Positions 1 through 4,902 of a DNA stretch of 5,787 nucleotides are shown here, piece by piece. Source of the stretch: Minisyncoccota bacterium (GTDB lineage Bacteria; Patescibacteriota; Minisyncoccia; Phycocordibacterales; GCA-2747955); contig CALLVB010000086.1 in NCBI GenBank assembly GCA_938010795.1, forward strand, positions 1 to 5,787. Reading direction: 5' to 3'. How positions within the stretch are numbered: the stretch's first letter is position 1; every line of letters begins with the position of its first letter. The notes under the pieces are model-generated. The model searched no databases. It had not been told where the DNA came from and worked only from the letters and a program-made list of their open reading frames with translations. Both the position numbers and the translations under genes were made by a program.

Positions 1-137
1 GAATGGAGATACATGGTATTAGGACCAGCTTTTTTGTTCGGTATAGGTACAAAAAAATACCCTTCAAACTGATCACTGCCGCACTCTTTGGTTATGACCT
101 TAACCTGAGCTTCATCAAGTTGTAAATCTACTAACAT
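1..137 (-). CDS. Unrecognised protein, N-terminal 45 residues only
   Basis: An open frame starts with ATG at 137 on the minus strand and runs off the left edge without a stop. The visible product begins MLVDLQLDEAQVKVITKE and continues through a hydrophobic stretch, EGYFFVPIPNKKAGP, which looks like a beta strand and loop of a soluble protein; there is no signal peptide or membrane helix. The start is well supported: GAAGGAG (147-153 on the plus axis) lies 9 bases upstream, and a perfect TTGACA/TATAAT promoter precedes it. It lies 61 bases downstream of the family 3 hydrolase gene on the same strand but has its own promoter, so it is probably a separate unit or the first gene of an operon extending leftward. 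I do not recognise the family from this fragment. Confidence 0.7.
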   Translation of the reverse strand, partial: MLVDLQLDEAQVKVITKECGSDQFEGYFFVPIPNKKAGPNTMYLH

Positions 138-146
138 ATTATCAAT

Positions 147-153
147 CTCCTTC
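147..153 (-). promoter_or_regulatory. Ribosome binding site of the left partial gene
   Basis: The minus strand reads GAAGGAG, close to the ideal Shine-Dalgarno sequence, 9 bases before the ATG at 137. It fixes the start of the partial gene and contrasts with the three SD-less genes to its right. Confidence 0.75.
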
Positions 154-169
154 TGTTAGATCGAATTTA

Positions 170-197
170 ATTATAAATAGATGATTCAATATGTCAA
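170..197 (-). promoter_or_regulatory. Perfect-consensus sigma70-type promoter
   Basis: On the minus strand TTGACA (192-197) and TATAAT (170-175) are both exact consensus hexamers separated by 16 bases. Transcription should start near 162-164, giving a leader of about 25 bases that contains the ribosome binding site. The -35 box begins one base after the hydrolase stop codon (199-201), and no terminator hairpin lies between them, so hydrolase transcripts may read through into the partial gene as well. Confidence 0.75.
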
Positions 198-198
198 A

Positions 199-1359
199 TT
201 ATAGATTCGGTGTTGATAGCTTAAGTCTCAACACTCTCTTCACTTTTTCTTCTAGCTCTTGGGCAAACATAGCGTCCTGTTCTGCTTCTAATAAGACAGA
301 GTTAATTAACTTGGTAGTATTTTCTTGTGGCATTAAAATAATATCTGCACCAGCTTTAAGCGAGGCTAATTCTTTGTTTGAAAATCCCTTGAGTGCATGC
401 ATATTAAACGCATCTGTAATCACCACTCCTTCAAAACCTAATTCGTCTCGTAATAAATCTTTTTGAATTACTGATGAAAGAGTCGCTGGCTTACCACCTG
501 TGTCGTACTTCCCTCCCTCTACAGCTAAGTGTCCTGTCATAATCATAGGAATTCCCATCTCAATTGCAGCAGTGAATGAATCGAGCTCAACCAGATCACT
601 TGAGATAACTGGTAATAACTTGTGTGAATCACCAATTACGTTTCCGTGCCCTGGAAAATGTTTTGCTACCGGTACCACATTCATGTTCATCGATACTTCT
701 GAGAATGCGTTAGCAAGAACAGATGCCTTTTGAGTTGTGCTTCCGTGTGAACGAGATCCAATGACTGCTTTGTTTTTATTAATATCATACACGGGGGCAA
801 AGTTCACAGAGAATCCATACTCTTTAATAAATGAAGATATTTTTCCAGCGACTGTCTCTACTGAGTCTTTTGTTGTATATGAATTTGTGCTATCGATACG
901 TCCAATCGCAGGTAGTCTAGACGAAACCAACGAAGGTTCTGCGTCTATTGAAACGAGTAGTGGAACATCTTTATACAATAATGCTTTTTGCTTTAGTCTT
1001 TCTATGTCTGATTGAGTCACACCTGTACCAAGCAACATGAACCCACCTATAGCGTCAGTTGCAATTAAATTCTCGATCGTTGACACTGAATATCCATTAC
1101 TACCTACTGCCGGCATCAATAACTCAGCAACTCGTTGTCTTTTTGATAATCCGTCATATGCTGCATCGACCCGTGATTCTAACAGTAATGATCTAGAATA
1201 ATAATCTTGAAGTGTAAATGTGTACTCTATGTCTTTTTCTGATACCTCTTGTGTGAAGTCTCTATCATCTTGTGTCTCAAAAATGTCTGGAGACCATGGT
1301 GAGAGTACAAATAATAATTCGATACATACTAGTGCGGCAAGGAGAATGATTGCTTTCAT
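199..1359 (-). CDS. Membrane-anchored family 3 glycoside hydrolase, NagZ/beta-N-acetylhexosaminidase type
   Basis: This 386-residue protein belongs to glycoside hydrolase family 3. Residues 1-20 (MKAIILLAALVCIELLFVLS) form a single hydrophobic helix, a signal anchor or signal peptide; the cysteine at 12 does not sit in a good lipobox. A poorly conserved linker follows, then a TIM-barrel domain from about 70 to 382. Family marks are NFAPVYDI (186-193), KHFPGHG (233-239) followed by DSH (244-246), which in NagZ supplies the His/Asp acid-base dyad, and VITDAFNM (313-320), whose Asp316 is the expected nucleophile. NagZ enzymes remove N-acetylglucosamine from muropeptides; here the anchor suggests action outside the membrane. 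The usual DQEGG-type substrate motif is replaced by DAEPSLVSSR (139-148), so specificity is uncertain. E. coli NagZ is about 341 residues; the extra length here is the anchor and linker. The start agrees with an extended -10 promoter just upstream; no ribosome binding site is visible. Family certain, substrate inferred. Confidence 0.9.
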   Translation of the reverse strand: MKAIILLAALVCIELLFVLSPWSPDIFETQDDRDFTQEVSEKDIEYTFTLQDYYSRSLLLESRVDAAYDGLSKRQRVAELLMPAVGSNGYSVSTIENLIATDAIGGFMLLGTGVTQSDIERLKQKALLYKDVPLLVSIDAEPSLVSSRLPAIGRIDSTNSYTTKDSVETVAGKISSFIKEYGFSVNFAPVYDINKNKAVIGSRSHGSTTQKASVLANAFSEVSMNMNVVPVAKHFPGHGNVIGDSHKLLPVISSDLVELDSFTAAIEMGIPMIMTGHLAVEGGKYDTGGKPATLSSVIQKDLLRDELGFEGVVITDAFNMHALKGFSNKELASLKAGADIILMPQENTTKLINSVLLEAEQDAMFAQELEEKVKRVLRLKLSTPNL

Positions 1360-1365
1360 GTAACA

Positions 1366-1374
1366 AGTATAACA
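1366..1374 (-). promoter_or_regulatory. Extended -10 promoter of the hydrolase gene, probably leaderless
   Basis: The minus strand reads TGTTATACT, an extended -10 element (TG-N-TATACT, hexamer 1366-1371). Only 6 bases separate it from the ATG at 1359, which puts the expected transcription start on or next to the A of the start codon. There is no Shine-Dalgarno sequence. The -35 zone falls inside the rpsP terminator palindrome and shows no consensus -35 box, consistent with an extended -10 promoter. Confidence 0.65.
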
Positions 1375-1399
1375 AAAAACATCCGTACGGATGTTTTTT
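1374..1399. terminator. 26-bp perfect palindrome, rpsP terminator
   Basis: A perfect 26-bp palindrome consists of six A, the core ACATCCGTACGGATGT overlapping those runs, and six T. Read on the minus strand it lies two bases after the rpsP stop codon and gives a hairpin (arms ending CATCC and GGATG around a small GTAC loop) followed by a U run, a typical intrinsic terminator. Because it is symmetric it could also stop plus-strand transcription. Its last minus-strand T is the first base of the TGTTATACT promoter of the next gene. Confidence 0.85.
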
Positions 1400-1401
1400 A
1401 T

Positions 1402-1851
1402 TTATTCTGCTGCTGGCTCTTCAGTAGCTTCTGCTGATGGAGCTTCCTCTGTAGGTGCTTCTTCGGCTGCCTCTTCTGTTGATTCTTCAGCTGCTGGTGC
1501 ATTAGCTGCTGCCTCTGCGTCTTCTTTTGCCTTAGCTTCTGCTGCTAGTTCTTCTTCTGTTGGTTCTTTCACAATTGGAGTCTTTTTAGGAAGAACGTTT
1601 ATTTTCTTCGCTTCTAGTACACCCTCTGTTACTAAAATATTGTGAACTCGAGGAGACACTTGAGCTCCTTTAGAAATCATATCTTTGATTTGATCTGCAT
1701 CAATGATGTTTGTTGTTTTTCTAATTGAATCGTACTGCCCTAAAATTGCAACATGCTTGTTACTTTTTGGTCCAGTTCGTTGGTTAGTAGCAACGATCCT
1801 GTATGAAGGATCATGCTTTCGCCCAACTCGTTGTAGTCGTATTTTTAACAT
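1402..1851 (-). CDS. rpsP: 30S ribosomal protein S16 with long acidic Ala/Glu-rich tail
   Basis: S16 binds 16S rRNA early in assembly of the small ribosomal subunit. The core is residues 1-80: MLKIRLQRVGRKHDPSYRIV at the start, the GPKSNKHVAILGQYD region, and SKGAQVSPRVHNILVTEGV near the end of the core, all standard S16 landmarks. Bacterial S16 is usually 80-90 residues; here the chain is 149. After a short Lys/Pro linker (82-95) the tail from about 96 to 149 is almost entirely Ala, Glu, Pro, Thr and Ser, strongly acidic and probably disordered. The gene is not followed by rimM, trmD or rplS as in many bacteria; it has its own promoter and terminator and is apparently monocistronic. The start is fixed by the conserved N-terminus, and it has no Shine-Dalgarno sequence but a -10 element 7 bases upstream. 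Confidence 0.97.
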   Translation of the reverse strand: MLKIRLQRVGRKHDPSYRIVATNQRTGPKSNKHVAILGQYDSIRKTTNIIDADQIKDMISKGAQVSPRVHNILVTEGVLEAKKINVLPKKTPIVKEPTEEELAAEAKAKEDAEAAANAPAAEESTEEAAEEAPTEEAPSAEATEEPAAE

Positions 1852-1858
1852 GCGCAGA

Positions 1859-1886
1859 ATTTTAACACAATTTGTTTGATGTGCAA
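1859..1886 (-). promoter_or_regulatory. rpsP promoter with extended -10, probably leaderless
   Basis: On the minus strand TGTTAAAAT gives an extended -10 (hexamer TAAAAT, 1859-1864), and TTGCAC (1881-1886) is a weak -35 at a 16-base spacing. Seven bases separate the -10 from the ATG at 1851, so the transcript should start at or one base before the start codon. No Shine-Dalgarno sequence is present. Confidence 0.65.
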
Positions 1887-1903
1887 GAGAAATTTGTTAT
1901 CCT
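1876..1903 (+). promoter_or_regulatory. Candidate promoter of the 80-residue membrane protein gene
   Basis: TTGATG (1876-1881) and TATCCT (1898-1903) are spaced by 16 bases, and the -10 is preceded by TG-N, an extended -10. Transcription would begin near 1910, leaving a leader of about 24 bases. The -35 touches the opposing rpsP -35 at base 1881. The -10 is only a 4/6 match, so this is tentative. Confidence 0.45.
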
Positions 1904-1920
1904 GTATCCAAGAGACACAT

Positions 1921-1925
1921 AGGAG
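1921..1925 (+). promoter_or_regulatory. Ribosome binding site of the 80-residue protein gene
   Basis: AGGAG lies 8 bases before the ATG at 1934 and supports both the start codon and the reality of this small gene. Confidence 0.75.
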
Positions 1926-1933
1926 AATATAGT

Positions 1934-2176
1934 ATGGCTCTACCCAAACCACCAAAGGCATCAACATTGGCTTGCCTGATCGGACTTGCTCTTTATACTA
2001 CAGTTGTAGATTTTTTCTCATCTATCTGGCACGAAACAAAAGATCTTTCAAAAAGTCATCTTGGTAGATTTATGATTTTCGGAACAATACTGTTAAGCCC
2101 TTTGCTTATTGCACGATGGCTATATCACAATATAAATGAGACCCTTATCAAGCGAATGATTGCATCACATATGTAA
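1934..2176 (+). CDS. Small two-helix membrane protein, 80 residues, function unknown
   Basis: An 80-residue protein with two predicted membrane helices, about residues 11-30 (TLACLIGLALYTTVVDFFSS) and 45-63 (RFMIFGTILLSPLLIARWL). The loop between them, HETKDLSKSHLG, is short and polar; the tail NINETLIKRMIASHM is mildly basic. I recognise no family. It is likely real because it has a well-placed AGGAG ribosome binding site, a plausible promoter, a terminator hairpin after the stop, and it fills the space between rpsP and the ATPase without overlap. It is divergent from rpsP and convergent with the ATPase, its stop codon lying 8 bases from the ATPase stop. It could be an accessory peptide of a membrane complex, but nothing in the sequence shows that. 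Confidence 0.75.
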   Translation: MALPKPPKASTLACLIGLALYTTVVDFFSSIWHETKDLSKSHLGRFMIFGTILLSPLLIARWLYHNINETLIKRMIASHM

Positions 2177-2184
2177 TGACGAAT

Positions 2185-4788
2185 TTATGCAGGAACTTGA
2201 GCCGACTTTGTCGGCTCTTTATTTCTCCAAAATGCCCACTTTGTGAATTCAACCGAGAGTACATTGAGAATTCCAAATAACAATAATCCTACAAGAGCGA
2301 GACCTGTGAGTGGCTCAAGATGCATAATTGAACGACCAACACTTGTTCCTATAGTAAGTCCAAACAAAACAATGTTAATAATCATCGCAACAATAAAGAA
2401 TTTGTTTGATGAAAGGTCTATCTTCCAAAACGGCATTGAAATAGAACGTACTGACCACGACAAGAAGAGTGCACTTACGGCCAAAGCTCCAAACATAATG
2501 GTTCGCTTCATCTCAAGTGTTGTATCTGTAAACACATAGAGTGATCCGTACAGGGCAACAAATAATATTGAGTTTAAAATACTAATAGAAACAATGGCCT
2601 GAATCACTTGTGTATTAATAATTCTACGTGGTTTGTTTTGTGGACTACGATTAGGTTCAAATAAAAATGCAAAATTCATAAGACCCTCCTCTAAAATGTT
2701 TGCCCAAAGAATATGTGCAGGCAAAAACGGAACAGGTAGCGCAAAGATAAGTGCCGCAGCAATTACCAACACTTCGGAGAATGAGGTTGAGACAAGATAA
2801 ATAATAGTCTTTGTGATATTTGACGCAATTCTCCTCCCCTCTTTAAGGGCAAAGATAATCCCTGAGAATGAATTATCGGTCAAGATTAGATCAGATGCCT
2901 CTTTTGCAACATCTGTTGCTGAAGAAAGAGAAATACCGATTGCAGCACGTGAGAGCGCTAGTGAGTCATTTACTCCGTCACCTGTCATGGCCACGATCTT
3001 TCCTCTCTCTGTAAAAATATCAACAAGACGCAGCTTATGATCCGGAGAAACACGTGAGAATACCTTGAGGCCTCCTACGTCCATCATGGTAAACAATTCA
3101 TCGTCAGAGTACTGTGACATTTCTTCACCAAGCATGACTGTGCTATCTGGGCTTGAAATAATACCTGTTTCAAGCGCAATAGTCTTAGCAGTGGTTGGTG
3201 CATCTCCTGTAATCATAATCACAGAAACACCTGCTTCTTGTGCTTGATATACAGAATCTGCTGCTGTCTTTCTCACTTTGTCTTCCATTACTAGCAAGCC
3301 ACAAAAAATAAGCTCTGATACGTCATCAAGTGTTACCTCTGATGACGATGTTTCCTTGTGTGCTACAGCTAAAATTCTCTTACCTTCTGTTGCTGCTTTT
3401 TCAACAATATGTTTATAAAATTCATAGTCTGTATCTGTCTTTGTTCGTGCTTTATCCTGATCTAGAACCTGAGAAGAACGCTCCCACAATATTTCAAACG
3501 CACCTTTGGTATAAATACCTCGTGTATCATCCAACTGCCTGAGACTTGCGTATAGTTTATTTCTAGAATCAAACGGCACTGTTGAGATAACCTCTGCCTT
3601 ATCAAGCAGCCCCTGTACATATACTCCACCTTCAATATAAAATTTACCAATTGCTTGATCAACATCGTCACCAACAAAATGAGCGTGATGAGAATCAAAA
3701 AATACATCTGTTGCATATAACCCATAAGTCAATGTCTTTTCACGTGCGTGGTCTGTCGCATTAATAGTGATGATCTCTGAGACTTCCATGTCTCCATAAG
3801 TAAGTGTCCCTGTCTTGTCAGTAAGAATGACATCTGTAGATCCGAGGGTTTGAGCAGAAGAAAGATTCTTAACTAACCCACCCTCTTTACCAATAAGGCT
3901 TGCTCCGTATGCCAAAATTGCTGTAATAGCTGATGGTAGACCTTCAGGAACTGCAGAGACAGCGATCGCAATTGCCAAAAGCACTAATTCATAAAATGGA
4001 AGCCCCCTATATATACCCAAGAACAAGATCAATACGATAATGACACCTGCCACAATACTAATAGTTCGGGCAATATATTCTGACTGTTTTTCAATTGGTG
4101 ACTTTTCCTTTTCGATACTTGCAAGTGAGTTAGCGATCTTTGCAAATTCAGTATCTGGACCGACTGCTGTTACCACTCCGAGACCGAGACCTGAACCAAT
4201 AGTTGTTCCGGTAAAAACCATTGATGAGCGCTCGAATGGAAGCTCTGTATCGCTTGGCTCAACGTCTTTTGTAACAGCTACTGACTCTCCTGTGAAGACT
4301 ACTTGGTTTGCAGATAGGTTTGTCGATTCAAGTACTCTCATGTCTGCTGGCACATAGAGACCTGCATACAACTGCACGATATCTCCCACCACAAGCTCAT
4401 GTAGGTTAATTTCTTGCTTCTCACCATCTCTGATAACAACTGCCTTGTGAACCCGTTTTTGATTAAGAAGTTTATATGCTTGTGAAGCCTTCCCTTCTTG
4501 AATAAGAGCAACTGTTACGTTCACAATCACCGCAATAGCGATTACCACTGTGTCAATATACTCATGTAAAAACAACGTTAAGATAGCTGCTCCGATAAGT
4601 ATGGCAACTAATGGATTAATAAGTTGTTTAAATAACTTGTATAAAAAAGATGGCTCTTGTTGCTCTGGAAGACTATTTACTCCATACAAAACAATTGATT
4701 CTTCTATTTGTTTTGGGCTTAGCCCCATTTCCTTTTCTACCTCAAATACCTCTAACACTTTCCTCGTCTCTAAAGAGTGGTAATTCAT
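2185..4788 (-). CDS. P2-type (Ca2+-ATPase-like) cation-transporting P-type ATPase
   Basis: A full-length 867-residue ion pump that couples ATP hydrolysis to cation movement across the cytoplasmic membrane. An N-terminal cation-ATPase domain (about 5-60, with GLSPKQIEESIVLYGVNSLP) precedes ten predicted helices, roughly TM1 57-74, TM2 78-97, TM3 242-260, TM4 265-290, TM5 662-682, TM6 688-710 and four more at 728-750, 763-780, 796-816 and 825-845. Catalytic motifs are intact: TGES (166-169) in the actuator domain, DKTGTLT (324-330) with phosphorylated Asp324, KGAFE (428-432) in the nucleotide domain, TGD (527-529) and TGDGVND (602-608). PEGLP in TM4 (281-285) places it with the P2 group (SERCA/PMR1-like). 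TM5 keeps the SERCA Glu771 equivalent (Glu672), but TM6 reads NILEEG (697-702) where SERCA has NLVTDG, so the transported ion is uncertain. The start at 4788 fits an extended -10 element; no ribosome binding site is visible. Confidence 0.95.
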   Translation of the reverse strand: MNYHSLETRKVLEVFEVEKEMGLSPKQIEESIVLYGVNSLPEQQEPSFLYKLFKQLINPLVAILIGAAILTLFLHEYIDTVVIAIAVIVNVTVALIQEGKASQAYKLLNQKRVHKAVVIRDGEKQEINLHELVVGDIVQLYAGLYVPADMRVLESTNLSANQVVFTGESVAVTKDVEPSDTELPFERSSMVFTGTTIGSGLGLGVVTAVGPDTEFAKIANSLASIEKEKSPIEKQSEYIARTISIVAGVIIVLILFLGIYRGLPFYELVLLAIAIAVSAVPEGLPSAITAILAYGASLIGKEGGLVKNLSSAQTLGSTDVILTDKTGTLTYGDMEVSEIITINATDHAREKTLTYGLYATDVFFDSHHAHFVGDDVDQAIGKFYIEGGVYVQGLLDKAEVISTVPFDSRNKLYASLRQLDDTRGIYTKGAFEILWERSSQVLDQDKARTKTDTDYEFYKHIVEKAATEGKRILAVAHKETSSSEVTLDDVSELIFCGLLVMEDKVRKTAADSVYQAQEAGVSVIMITGDAPTTAKTIALETGIISSPDSTVMLGEEMSQYSDDELFTMMDVGGLKVFSRVSPDHKLRLVDIFTERGKIVAMTGDGVNDSLALSRAAIGISLSSATDVAKEASDLILTDNSFSGIIFALKEGRRIASNITKTIIYLVSTSFSEVLVIAAALIFALPVPFLPAHILWANILEEGLMNFAFLFEPNRSPQNKPRRIINTQVIQAIVSISILNSILFVALYGSLYVFTDTTLEMKRTIMFGALAVSALFLSWSVRSISMPFWKIDLSSNKFFIVAMIINIVLFGLTIGTSVGRSIMHLEPLTGLALVGLLLFGILNVLSVEFTKWAFWRNKEPTKSAQVPA
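2199..2224 (+). terminator. Terminator of the 80-residue gene, embedded in the ATPase 3' coding end
   Basis: GAGCCGA (2199-2205) and TCGGCTC (2211-2217) form a 7-bp GC-rich stem with a CTTTG loop, followed on the plus strand by TTTATTT. It lies 22 bases after the stop of the 80-residue gene and has the form of an intrinsic terminator for it. On the opposite strand the same bases encode the ATPase C-terminal residues from about 857 to 863 (KEPTKSA). The minus-strand reading has no U run, so it is not a terminator for the ATPase. Confidence 0.7.
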
Positions 4789-4794
4789 AACTGA

Positions 4795-4803
4795 ATTGTA
4801 ACA
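4795..4803 (-). promoter_or_regulatory. Extended -10 promoter of the ATPase gene, probably leaderless
   Basis: The minus strand reads TGTTACAAT (TG-N-TACAAT, hexamer 4795-4800), ending 6 bases before the ATG at 4788. The predicted transcription start therefore coincides with the start codon. There is no Shine-Dalgarno sequence and no convincing -35 at normal spacing. Confidence 0.65.
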
Positions 4804-4819
4804 AAATAATGTATTAAAA

Positions 4820-4842
4820 AGTTGACAACTCTGTTAACAAGT
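4820..4842. repeat. Paired 10-bp imperfect direct repeats, candidate operator
   Basis: GTTGACAACT (4821-4830) and GTTAACAAGT (4833-4842) match at 8 of 10 positions with a 12-base period. The first sits in an 11-bp perfect inverted repeat, AGTTGACAACT (4820-4830); the second holds the 8-bp palindrome TGTTAACA (4832-4839). They overlap the -35 box and spacer of the rightward promoter and lie about 30-55 bases upstream of the ATPase start. A regulator binding here could affect both divergent genes, but the repeats are short and AT-rich and may be chance. Confidence 0.35.
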
Positions 4843-4849
4843 GCATAAT
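4822..4849 (+). promoter_or_regulatory. Promoter of the 139-residue membrane protein gene
   Basis: An exact TTGACA (4822-4827) and CATAAT (4844-4849, 5/6 match) lie 16 bases apart. Transcription should start near 4856, leaving a leader of about 46 bases that ends in a clear ribosome binding site. The leader contains only a weak 4-bp hairpin (GGAC/GTCC, 4861-4874), too small to call regulatory. Confidence 0.7.
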
Positions 4850-4891
4850 TTTAATCAGCTGGACCATCCTGTCCTTTCAATGTATTTCATT

Positions 4892-4896
4892 AGGAG
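4892..4896 (+). promoter_or_regulatory. Ribosome binding site of the 139-residue protein gene
   Basis: AGGAG lies 6 bases before the ATG at 4903 and fixes that start codon. Confidence 0.75.
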
Positions 4897-4902
4897 AAAA
4901 TC

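Noticed and set aside
10..12. Lipoprotein signal in the hydrolase (Cys12)
   Set aside because: The residues before the cysteine (A-L-V) do not fit the usual Gly/Ala/Ser requirement at -1, so a plain anchor or signal peptide is more likely. Coordinates here are residue numbers of the protein; the codons lie near 1324-1332 on the minus strand.
1391..1645. Plus-strand open frame rich in Ser and Ala opposite the rpsP tail
   Set aside because: It is the antisense shadow of the Ala/Glu-rich S16 tail; low complexity keeps the frame open, and no ribosome binding site precedes it.
2163..2176. Imperfect palindrome ATCACATATGTAAT as an ATPase terminator
   Set aside because: It contains mismatched arms, is AT-rich, has no U run on the minus strand and lies in the coding end of the 80-residue gene.
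3462..3725. Minus-strand 87-codon frame inside the ATPase
   Set aside because: It is a different frame within the nucleotide-binding domain of an intact ATPase gene, with no start signal or recognisable product.
4861..4874. Small hairpin GGAC-CATCCT-GTCC in the leader of the 139-residue gene
   Set aside because: Only four base pairs and no match to a known riboswitch or leader; likely chance.
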